The translations under genes and the position numbers were made by a program. Shown piece by piece: positions 1 through 5,981 of a DNA stretch of 8,130 nucleotides. Below the pieces are notes generated by a model, which saw only the letters and a list, made by a program, of their open reading frames with translations, did no database searches and was not told the DNA's origin. Each line of letters opens with the position of its first letter. Position 1 is the first letter of the stretch. Source of the DNA: Rhodospirillales bacterium (GTDB taxonomy: Bacteria; Pseudomonadota; Alphaproteobacteria; Rhodospirillales; Magnetospirillaceae); NCBI GenBank assembly GCA_030040955.1, contig JASHSH010000439.1:1-8130 (forward strand). Direction: 5' to 3'.

Positions 1-1077
1 GATGGGCTCGCCGTTCCAGCCCGGCTCGAACCATTCCGGCAGCGAGGGCTGGGCGTAGGGCCCCAGCGCCTCCACTTGCAGCTCGGTCAGCCGTTGCTGG
101 ATCTGCGTCCCAGCGATCTTGAGGATCGAGGATTCGGGGCCAGGCGGCTTGCCCGCGCCCTCGCCCATCGCCATGCGCAGAACCAGGGATTCGAGCGCGA
201 CCAGGTCGATCTCGACCTGCGCGATCTTGGCGGCGAATTCGGCATCCGCGGTGAGCGGCTGGCCCTCGCTTTCCTGTTCGGCCGCGATCCGCTTGAGCTC
301 CGCCAGCATGCGGCGCGAATAGCCGGTGCGCGCGATGTTGGTGCGTTCGTGCGCGAGGAGGTATTTGGCGTAGGTCCAGCCCTTGCCTTCCTCGCCGATG
401 CGGTTGGCCACCGGCACGCGCACATTGTCGAAGAACACGTCGTTGATCTCGGCCCCGCCGTCGATCGTCACGATCGGCCGCACCGAGATGCCCGGGCTGT
501 GCATGTCGATCAGCAGGAAGCTGATGCCCTCCTGCTTCTTGCCCTCGGCACCGGTCCGCACCAGGCAGAACATCCGATCCGCGTATTGCGCATAGGTGGT
601 CCAGGTCTTCTGGCCGTTGACCACGTAGCTGTCGCCGTCGCGCGCGGCGCGGGTGGAGAGCGCGGCCAGGTCGGAGCCCGCGCCGGGCTCGGAATAGCCC
701 TGGCACCACCAGTCCTCGCTCGCCAGGATGCGCGGCAGATAGTGCCGTTTCTGCGCCTCGCTGCCGAATGCGATGATCACCGGCCCCACCATGGTGACGC
801 CGAAGGCGATCACCGGCGGCGCCGGCGCGCGGCCGAGTTCGTGCTCGAAGATCGCGCGCCGGAGGGCCGTCCAGCCGGTCCCGCCATGCTCGACCGGCCA
901 ACCCGGCGCCAACCAGCCCTTGGCCGCGAGGATGCGCTGCCAGGCGATGTAGTCCTCCTTGGGCACCCGCTTGCCCGATTCGACGCGCGCGCGGATGTCC
1001 GCCGGAATCGCTTCGGCGAGGAAGCCGCGCACCTCGCGGCGGAACGCCTCATGCTCCGCGTCTAGCCTGAATTCCAT
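1..1077 (-). CDS. Acyl-CoA dehydrogenase, C-terminus cut by window edge
   Basis: FAD-dependent acyl-CoA dehydrogenase, which would oxidise an acyl-CoA to the 2-enoyl-CoA in the cytoplasm and pass electrons to ETF. An uninterrupted frame of 359 codons runs from ATG 1077-1075 to base 1 with no stop; the family is usually 380-400 residues, so roughly 25-40 are missing. Visible in order: the N-terminal helical domain (1-120), the family signature QGYSEPGAGSDLA (126-138), the middle beta domain with VNGQKTWTT (153-161), and the C-terminal helical domain starting near DNVRVP (217-222), with HERTNIARTG at 243-252. The GYSEPGAGSD form, with Tyr where many ACADs have Leu/Met, resembles the large-subunit/FadE-like group more than MCAD or SCAD. 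The usual C-terminal catalytic Glu loop lies outside the window. The start is backed by a perfect GGAGGT four bases upstream. It is divergent from the SDR gene. Family is certain; substrate is unknown. An LvaC-like role is an inference from context. Confidence 0.95.
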   Translation of the reverse strand, partial: MEFRLDAEHEAFRREVRGFLAEAIPADIRARVESGKRVPKEDYIAWQRILAAKGWLAPGWPVEHGGTGWTALRRAIFEHELGRAPAPPVIAFGVTMVGPVIIAFGSEAQKRHYLPRILASEDWWCQGYSEPGAGSDLAALSTRAARDGDSYVVNGQKTWTTYAQYADRMFCLVRTGAEGKKQEGISFLLIDMHSPGISVRPIVTIDGGAEINDVFFDNVRVPVANRIGEEGKGWTYAKYLLAHERTNIARTGYSRRMLAELKRIAAEQESEGQPLTADAEFAAKIAQVEIDLVALESLVLRMAMGEGAGKPPGPESSILKIAGTQIQQRLTELQVEALGPYAQPSLPEWFEPGWNGEPI

Positions 1078-1081
1078 GCCC

Positions 1082-1087
1082 ACCTCC
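1082..1087 (-). promoter_or_regulatory. Shine-Dalgarno of the acyl-CoA dehydrogenase
   Basis: On the minus strand this reads GGAGGT, a full match to the anti-Shine-Dalgarno core, four bases before ATG 1077-1075. It decides the start of the acyl-CoA dehydrogenase and contrasts with the divergent SDR gene, which has no such site. Confidence 0.75.
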
Positions 1088-1103
1088 CCCGTGCCGTCCC
1101 GGA

Positions 1104-1132
1104 TTGGCCGCGCCCGTGCCCTTGGCTATCAT
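1104..1132 (+). promoter_or_regulatory. Putative sigma70-like promoter of the SDR gene
   Basis: TTGGCC at 1104-1109 (four of six bases match TTGACA) is followed after exactly 17 bases by TATCAT at 1127-1132 (five of six match TATAAT). The predicted transcription start, about seven bases after the -10 box, falls at about 1139, the A of the SDR start codon. That fits a leaderless mRNA and the lack of a Shine-Dalgarno there. Sequence match only; a chance match is possible. Confidence 0.4.
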
Positions 1133-1138
1133 CGCGCC

Positions 1139-1924
1139 ATGGCCGCATCCGACCTGTTCGATCTGTCCGGCAAATGCGCGCTCGTCACCGGCTCTACGCG
1201 CGGCATCGGCCGCGCCATCGCCGAGGCCTTCGCCGCGCATGGCGCGCGCGTGGTCGTGTCCAGCCGCAAGGCGCCGAAATGCGACGAGGTCGTGGCCGCG
1301 ATCCGCGCCAAGGGCGGCGACGCGGTCGCCATCCCTTGCGACGTCTCCAAGCTGGAAAACCTCGATCCGCTGGTGGCCGCGACGATGGCCGCGCTGGGCC
1401 GCATCGACATCCTGGTCTGCAACGCCGCCGTCAATCCGCATTTCGGCCCGATCGGCGGCATCCCCGAGGACGCCTATGACCGGATCATGGGCACCAACGT
1501 GAAGAACAATCTCTGGCTCTGCAACAAGGTGATCCCGGGCATGGCCGAACGCGGCGGGGGCGCGGTGATCATCGTCTCCTCGGTCGCGGGGCTGAAGGGC
1601 AACGACATGATCGGCACCTACGGCATCAGCAAGGCCGCCGATTTCCAGATCGCGCGCAACCTCGCCGTCGAATGGGGCCGCCAGAACGTGCGGGTGAACT
1701 GCATCGCGCCCGCCATCATCCGCACCGATTTCGCCCGCGCGCTGTGGGAAAATCCCGAGACCTACCGGCTGGCGGTGAAGTCCTATCCGCTGGGCCGTAT
1801 CGGCGAGCCCGACGAGATCGCCGGCGCGGCCGTGTTCCTCGCCGCCAAGGCCGGCAGCTTCGTCACCGGCCAGACCATCGTGATCGACGGCGGCGCGACC
1901 GTCGGCTGGACCCGCTTCGACTAG
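1139..1924 (+). CDS. SDR-family NAD(P)-dependent oxidoreductase (DHRS4-like)
   Basis: Classical short-chain dehydrogenase/reductase of 261 residues, a normal family length; a cytoplasmic keto/hydroxy oxidoreductase. Visible: the dinucleotide-binding TGSTRGIG (17-24), SSRK after beta strand 2 (41-44; Arg43 suggests NADP(H)), DVS (68-70), CNAA (94-97) in place of the usual NNAG, catalytic Asn120 (MGTN), Ser148 (VSS), and the Tyr161/Lys165 pair in YGISK. The C-terminal TDFARALW (196-203) followed by SYPLGRIGEPDEIAGAAVFLA is typical of the DHRS4-like group. The post-catalytic PG motif reads Pro191-Ala192. The catalytic tetrad is complete, so an active enzyme is expected. ATG 1139 is chosen because the SDR fold starts nine residues later and the only other nearby candidate (GTG 1091) has no ribosome site. 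It ends 14 bases from the convergent phosphotransferase gene. An LvaD-like reduction of a keto-acyl-CoA is possible but inferred only from neighbours. Confidence 0.96.
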   Translation: MAASDLFDLSGKCALVTGSTRGIGRAIAEAFAAHGARVVVSSRKAPKCDEVVAAIRAKGGDAVAIPCDVSKLENLDPLVAATMAALGRIDILVCNAAVNPHFGPIGGIPEDAYDRIMGTNVKNNLWLCNKVIPGMAERGGGAVIIVSSVAGLKGNDMIGTYGISKAADFQIARNLAVEWGRQNVRVNCIAPAIIRTDFARALWENPETYRLAVKSYPLGRIGEPDEIAGAAVFLAAKAGSFVTGQTIVIDGGATVGWTRFD

Positions 1925-1938
1925 GATCGGCCGCGCGC
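1925..1938. other. 14-base convergent junction without terminator
   Basis: The SDR (plus) and phosphotransferase (minus) stop codons face each other across 14 GC-rich bases. No stem-loop with a T-tract is visible here or in the flanking coding ends. Transcripts from the two sides therefore probably run into each other, or end by Rho. Confidence 0.5.
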
Positions 1939-3000
1939 TCACGCTTCCGCCTCCGCCAGTCTCCGCCCGCGCTCGGCCAGCTGCGCCACCCGCTCGCCGA
2001 ATCCGGCGAAGCGCGCGTCCCGCGTCTGGCCGCGCAGGTAGCGGATATAGATCTGCTGGACGATCACCGCGAACTTGAACAGGCCGAAGGCGTGGTACCA
2101 GCCCACGCGCCCCAGATCGAGTCCGGTCGCGGCGGCATAGCGCGCGACCGCCTCGGCGCGGGAGGGCGCACCCTCGCGCCAGGTCGGCATCGCGCCGGTT
2201 GCCTTCCAGTCCGCCTCCTCGCCCGGCTCGATCCAGTGGACCAGCAGCGCGCCGAGATCCATCAGCGGATCGCCGCGCGTGCACATGTCCCAGTCGAGCA
2301 CCGCGACCGCGCGGGCCGGGTCGTCGGCGGCGACCAGCATGTTGTCGTATTTGTAGTCGTTGTGCAGCAGCGCCGCGGATTGCGGCGCGGGCACGGAGCG
2401 GGCCAGCCGCTCGGCGAGCGCGTCCATCGCGGGAAGATCACGGTCCTTGGCCGCGTGCCAGCGCTTGGCCCAGCCCTCGAGCTGGCGGAGCGAAAATCCC
2501 TCCGGCCGGCCGAGCGATTCGAGTGCGGCCGACTCCGGCTTCACCAGATGCAGCGCGGCCAGCGTGTCGATCAGCATCTCGCCCATGCGCCGCACGGTGG
2601 CGGAATCGCGGAAATGCTCGGGCAGGTCGCCGCGCACCACGATCCCGTGGCGCCGCTCCAACACGTGGAACGACGCGCCGATGACGCTCTCGTCGCCGCA
2701 GAACAGATAGCTGCGCGGCGCGAGCGGGAACACGTCGGTCAGGCGCGCCAGCACGGTGTGCTCGCGCTTCATGTCGTGGCTGGAAGGCGCCACCGGCCCG
2801 AGCGGCGGCCGGCGCAACACATATTCGCGCTCGCCGAAGCGCAGCAGATAGGTGAGGTTGGCGTGCCCGCCGGCGAACTGGCGCAGCGCGAATGTGCCTT
2901 CCGCGCCGGGCAGGCGTTCGCGCAGATATGGCAGCAGCCGGGCGGTGTCGACCTCCTCGCCCGGCCGCGGATCGATCAGCTCGGACTGCGCCGGCCCCAT
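1939..3000 (-). CDS. APH-fold phosphotransferase, ACAD10/11 N-domain-like
   Basis: Stand-alone member (353 residues) of the aminoglycoside-phosphotransferase/choline-kinase fold family that resembles the kinase half of eukaryotic ACAD10/ACAD11 and LvaA; such proteins are often misnamed acyl-CoA dehydrogenase. Seen: GGHANLTY (44-51, nucleotide loop), VLRRPP (61-66; Arg63/Arg64 near where APHs carry the ATP-binding Lys), SHDMKRE (74-80, helix-C Glu80), catalytic loop HNDYKYDN (213-220, Asp215 and Asn220), and metal-binding DWD (236-238) followed by GDPLMDLG. HND replaces the commoner HGD. The catalytic residues are present, so ATP-dependent phosphotransfer is plausible. Known relatives phosphorylate 4-hydroxyacyl-CoAs; true antibiotic resistance is unlikely in this setting. 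ATG 3000 lies eight bases after the synthetase stop, behind GGCGAGGCG, so the two are probably co-transcribed and coupled. The open frame continues upstream to 3513, but only as a shadow of the synthetase. Family call is firm; substrate is inferred. Confidence 0.93.
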   Translation of the reverse strand: MGPAQSELIDPRPGEEVDTARLLPYLRERLPGAEGTFALRQFAGGHANLTYLLRFGEREYVLRRPPLGPVAPSSHDMKREHTVLARLTDVFPLAPRSYLFCGDESVIGASFHVLERRHGIVVRGDLPEHFRDSATVRRMGEMLIDTLAALHLVKPESAALESLGRPEGFSLRQLEGWAKRWHAAKDRDLPAMDALAERLARSVPAPQSAALLHNDYKYDNMLVAADDPARAVAVLDWDMCTRGDPLMDLGALLVHWIEPGEEADWKATGAMPTWREGAPSRAEAVARYAAATGLDLGRVGWYHAFGLFKFAVIVQQIYIRYLRGQTRDARFAGFGERVAQLAERGRRLAEAEA

Positions 3001-3008
3001 CGCCTCGC

Positions 3009-4676
3009 CTAGGCCCGCGATGCCTGGGCCGCTTGCGCCGGGGCAGGGGCGGCCGACAAGGCTGCGACGGCGCGTTCGCGCAGGATGCGCTTGGCGACCT
3101 TGCCGGTCGCCGTGTAGGGGAACTCCTCGACGAACATGATGTCCTCGGGGATCGCCCATTTGGCGATGCGGCCCGCTAGGAACGAAGCGATCTCCTCCTT
3201 GCTCGCCCGCGCGCCCGGGCGCAGCCGCACCGCGAGGACCGGCCGCTCGCCCCATTTCTTGTCGGGCCGAGCAAAGGCGGCGGCTTCGAGCACGGCGGCA
3301 TGGCTCATCGCCGCGCCCTCCAGCTCGATCGAGCTGATCCATTCGCCGCCCGACTTGATCATGTCCTTGATGCGGTCGACGATACGCACATAGCCCTCGA
3401 CGTCGATCGAGGCGACGTCGCCGGTGTGGAACCAGCCTTCCTCGTCCCAGGCCGCGCGCGAGGCCTCCTCGTCGTGGTAATAGGCCGACGCGACATAGGG
3501 TCCGCGCACGCACAGCTCGCCGGTGGCGACTCCGTCCTCGGGCAGACGCCGGCCGCGCGCATCCACGATCTTGATCTCGACCAGGAAGCGGCCGCGCCCC
3601 TGGGCGAGCTTGTAGCGCAGCCGCTCCTCCCAGGGCAGCGAGGCTTCGCGCGGCAGCAGCGTATTGTGGGTGCCGACCGGGCTGGTCTCGGTCATGCCCC
3701 AGCCATGCGCGACCTCGATGCCGAACTCGCGCTCATAGGCCTCGCACAGCGCCTGCGTCATCGCCGAGCCGCCGACCCCGATGGTGCGCAGGTCGGGGAG
3801 CCGCTTGCCGGTCTTGCGCATGTATTCGAGCAGCGCGATCCACACCGTCGGCACGCCGGCGCTGAACGCGACCTTCTCCGTGTGGAACAGCTCGTACAGG
3901 CTTTCGGGGTCGTATTTCGGGCCGGGGAAGACCAGCTTCGCGCCGATGATCGGCGCGCCGAACGGGATGCCCCAGGCGTTGACGTGGAACATCGGCACCA
4001 CCGGCAGCACCGCCTCGCCGGCGCGCGCGCCGGCGCTGTCGCGCAGATTGTTGCCGAGCGCGTGCAGCACGGTCGAGCGATGCGAATAGAGCACGCCCTT
4101 CGGATTGCCCGTGGTGCCCGAGGTGTAGCAAAGCCCGGCCGCGGCCCGCTCGTCGAGCGTGGGCCAGGGATAGGTGTCGGCTGTGCCCTCCAGCAGCTCC
4201 TCGTAGCACAGGCAATCGCGCAAGCCCGTCTTCGGCATATGCGCGCGGTCGGTCATCAGGACGAACTTCTCCACCTTGCGCAGCGCCGGCGCGAGCTTCT
4301 CCAGCAGCGGCAGGAAGGTGAGGTCGGAGAACAGGAGTCGGTCCTCGGCGTGGTTGACGATGAAGGCGATCTGCTCGGGGAACAGGCGCGGGTTGATGGT
4401 GTGGCAGACGGCGCCGATCCCCGGCACCCCGTAATAGAGCTCGAAATGGCGGTGGCCGTTCCAGGCCAAGGTGCCGACGCGGTCGCCCTCGCGCATGCCC
4501 AAGCCCGCCAGCGCGCGCGCCAGCCGGGCGATGCGGGCGAAGGAATCGCGATAAGTATAGCGGTGGATCGGCCCCTCGACCGTGCGCGAGACGATCTCGA
4601 CCGTTCCGTTGTAGCGGGCGCCGAACTCGATCAGCGAGACGATCGAGAGCGGCGTATCCATCATCAGCCCGAACAT
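3009..4676 (-). CDS. AMP-forming fatty-acid-type acyl-CoA synthetase
   Basis: ANL-superfamily ligase of 555 residues that forms an acyl-adenylate from a carboxylic acid and ATP, then the CoA thioester. Visible motifs: P-loop YTSGTTGNPKG (184-194), PMFHVNAWG (228-236), GWGMTET (325-331), GWFHTGD (414-420), hinge region DRIKDMIKSGGEWISS (434-449), and the C-terminal PYTATGKVAKR (520-530) with catalytic Lys526. The KSGGEWIS form and the MFGLMMDTPL start are typical of the medium/long-chain fatty-acyl-CoA ligase group (AlkK/FadD-like) rather than acetyl-CoA or aryl-CoA ligases. An Ala/Pro-rich tail (541-555) follows the last motif. Start ATG 4676 has GGGGGAAG seven bases upstream. It lies 81 bases after the binding-protein gene, across a hairpin, and eight bases before the phosphotransferase. 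Activation of the acid imported by the adjacent transporter is the natural inference; chain length and substituents are unknown. An LvaE-like role is possible. Confidence 0.97.
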   Translation of the reverse strand: MFGLMMDTPLSIVSLIEFGARYNGTVEIVSRTVEGPIHRYTYRDSFARIARLARALAGLGMREGDRVGTLAWNGHRHFELYYGVPGIGAVCHTINPRLFPEQIAFIVNHAEDRLLFSDLTFLPLLEKLAPALRKVEKFVLMTDRAHMPKTGLRDCLCYEELLEGTADTYPWPTLDERAAAGLCYTSGTTGNPKGVLYSHRSTVLHALGNNLRDSAGARAGEAVLPVVPMFHVNAWGIPFGAPIIGAKLVFPGPKYDPESLYELFHTEKVAFSAGVPTVWIALLEYMRKTGKRLPDLRTIGVGGSAMTQALCEAYEREFGIEVAHGWGMTETSPVGTHNTLLPREASLPWEERLRYKLAQGRGRFLVEIKIVDARGRRLPEDGVATGELCVRGPYVASAYYHDEEASRAAWDEEGWFHTGDVASIDVEGYVRIVDRIKDMIKSGGEWISSIELEGAAMSHAAVLEAAAFARPDKKWGERPVLAVRLRPGARASKEEIASFLAGRIAKWAIPEDIMFVEEFPYTATGKVAKRILRERAVAALSAAPAPAQAAQASRA

Positions 4677-4709
4677 GCGCTTGCTTCCCCCTTGGATGAG
4701 GCGGGCCGA

Positions 4710-4741
4710 AATCCCCGGCGACCGCGCGGACGCCGGGGATT
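4710..4741 (-). terminator. GC-rich hairpin after the binding-protein gene (3'-end stabiliser or weak terminator)
   Basis: Bases 4710-4720 and 4731-4741 are perfect inverted repeats (11 bp, eight of them G:C) around a 10-base loop. Inside the loop, CCGCGCGG (4722-4729) is self-complementary and can extend the stem by two pairs beyond an A-A mismatch, leaving a GCGC tetraloop. On the minus-strand transcript it starts 16 bases after the TAG of the binding-protein gene. Only two U residues follow it (UUCGG), so strong intrinsic termination is not expected. It more likely blocks 3' decay or gives partial read-through into the synthetase gene. Confidence 0.65.
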
Positions 4742-4757
4742 CCGTTCCGTTACCGGA

Positions 4758-5981
4758 CTAGCTGCCGACGCCGGACATCACCGGGCCGAAATAGACCCAG
4801 TTGGTGCCGTCGAACTTGGCCAGCTGCATCTGCTTGATCGGCGCGAAGTCGGTCGCGCTGGTGGAGATCACCACGCCCGGCAGCAGCATCGGCAGCACCT
4901 GGCCCTTGATGCTGGCCGCCTGCTTCATCACGTTTTCGCGGGTGAGATTGTCGCCGCACTGCTTCAGCACCTGCACCAGCGTGTTGGTGGCGCTGTAGCC
5001 GTAGACGACGTTGTTGTCGGCCGGGTTGGCGTCGGCGTCGTATTTCTGCTGCCAGGCCAGATAGTCGCCCAGCTCCTTGCTGTCCTTCCACTTGGCGTCG
5101 TTGGGATCCTTCGTGTAGCCGGCGGTGATGATGCCCACCGCCTTCTCGAGCCCGGCCGGCTTGAACACCGCGCTCACCGACGACGAGACGTTGGTCATGA
5201 AGAAGGCCGGCTTCCAGCCGATATCGAAGACCTTGCGCACCACCTGGGCGGCGAATTTCGGGATCGCCGCGGTCAGCAGCACGTTGGCGCCGCTGCCCTG
5301 GAGCGACACCACCTGCGAATCGACGGTGGGATCGGTGGTCTCGTAGGACTGGGTGGCGACGATCATCTTGTCGGCCTTGTCGCCGAGACCGGCCTTCAGC
5401 CCGATCACATAGTCCTTGCCGAAGTCGTCGTTCTGGTAGAGCACGGCGATCTTGGCGTCGGGCATGTTGGCCAGGATGTACTGGGCGTAGATCGAGGCCT
5501 CGACGCGGTAGTTCGGCTGCCAGCCGATGGTCCACGGATGGCCCTTCGGATCGTTCCACTTGCTGGCGCCGGTGGCGACGAACAGCTGCGGCACCTTGTT
5601 CTCGTTCATATAGTCCCAGATCGCCGAGTTGGGCGGCGTGCCGAGCGTGTTGTACATGAACAGCACCTGGTCCTCCTCGACCAGCTTGCGCACCTGCTCG
5701 ACCGTCTTGGGCGGGCTGTAGCCGTCGTCGCGGGTGATGAAGTTGACCTTGCGCCCGTTGATGCCGCCCTGCTCGTTGATCATGGTGAAATACGCGGCGT
5801 CCGCCTTGCCGATCGCGCCGTAGGCCGAGGCCGGGCCGCTATAGGGCATGGTGTTGCCGATCTTGATCTCGGTGTCGGACGCGCCGGGTCCGTAGGTCCC
5901 GCCGGCGGCGGCGTATTGGCCGGCGGCGGCGAGCAGCGCGAGCGGCGCCGCGTAGGCGAAAAGTCGCGTGGCTAGTCTCAT
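4758..5981 (-). CDS. Periplasmic substrate-binding protein, HAAT/LIV type (Peripla_BP_6)
   Basis: Type I periplasmic binding protein (407 residues before processing) that captures the ligand and delivers it to the LivH/LivM permease. A Sec signal peptide is visible: MRLATR basic start, hydrophobic core 8-20, likely cut after Ala24-Ala25-Ala26. The mature protein opens with the family's DTEIKIGNTMPYSGPAS (36-52); further hallmarks are INEQGGINGRKV (68-79), GTPPNSA (114-120), LFVATGASKW (133-142) with PWTIGWQP (149-156), and YQNDDFGKDY (182-191). ATG 5981 overlaps the LivM stop as ATGA and has GGGAGG five bases upstream. Frame extension to 7406 is shadow. Alphaproteobacterial members of this family bind amino acids but also aromatic acids, amides and other carboxylates, so leucine should not be assumed. 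The acyl-CoA synthetase just downstream favours a carboxylic acid. Confidence 0.96.
   Translation of the reverse strand: MRLATRLFAYAAPLALLAAAGQYAAAGGTYGPGASDTEIKIGNTMPYSGPASAYGAIGKADAAYFTMINEQGGINGRKVNFITRDDGYSPPKTVEQVRKLVEEDQVLFMYNTLGTPPNSAIWDYMNENKVPQLFVATGASKWNDPKGHPWTIGWQPNYRVEASIYAQYILANMPDAKIAVLYQNDDFGKDYVIGLKAGLGDKADKMIVATQSYETTDPTVDSQVVSLQGSGANVLLTAAIPKFAAQVVRKVFDIGWKPAFFMTNVSSSVSAVFKPAGLEKAVGIITAGYTKDPNDAKWKDSKELGDYLAWQQKYDADANPADNNVVYGYSATNTLVQVLKQCGDNLTRENVMKQAASIKGQVLPMLLPGVVISTSATDFAPIKQMQLAKFDGTNWVYFGPVMSGVGS

Larger units (their letters stand above)
1078..1138. promoter_or_regulatory. Shared 61-base divergent intergenic region
   Basis: This is the only space between the outward-facing acyl-CoA dehydrogenase and SDR genes, so promoters for both must lie here or reach into the coding ends. 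An 8-base direct repeat, CCCGTGCC, occurs at 1088-1095 and 1113-1120, 25 bases apart. It could be an operator half-site pair, but in such GC-rich DNA it may be chance. I see no convincing minus-strand -10/-35 pair for the dehydrogenase. No regulator gene is visible in the window. Confidence 0.5.

Noticed and set aside
76..1065. 329-codon plus-strand open frame over the acyl-CoA dehydrogenase
   Set aside because: Antisense shadow; the minus strand encodes unmistakable ACAD motifs throughout.
1137..1144. GCCATGGC palindrome over the SDR start codon as an operator
   Set aside because: Only eight bases and largely fixed by ATG plus an Ala codon in GC-rich DNA; too short to support.
1049..2284. 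411-codon minus-strand frame across the SDR and the end of the phosphotransferase
   Set aside because: Off-frame and antisense composition, no motif, overlaps two clear genes.
1939..3000. Aminoglycoside resistance gene
   Set aside because: The APH fold is shared, but VLRRPP, HNDYKYDN and the acyl-CoA gene neighbourhood match the ACAD10/11-like family rather than antibiotic kinases.
1672..3012. 446-codon plus-strand frame across the SDR end and phosphotransferase
   Set aside because: Starts inside the SDR in another frame and is antisense to the kinase gene; Arg/His-rich shadow.
3012..3030. Small inverted repeat GGCCC/GGGCC near the end of the synthetase gene as a terminator
   Set aside because: Only five pairs, inside coding sequence and without a T-tract.
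3001..3513. N-terminal extension of the phosphotransferase to 3513
   Set aside because: It overlaps the conserved C-terminal domain of the synthetase in another frame; ATG 3000 with GGCGAGGCG upstream fits the usual family length.
3300..5975. 891-codon plus-strand open frame antisense to the synthetase and binding-protein genes
   Set aside because: It spans two well-supported genes and their gap, has low-complexity Arg/His/Asp/Val-rich translation with no recognisable motif, and is explained by scarce stop codons opposite GC-biased codons.
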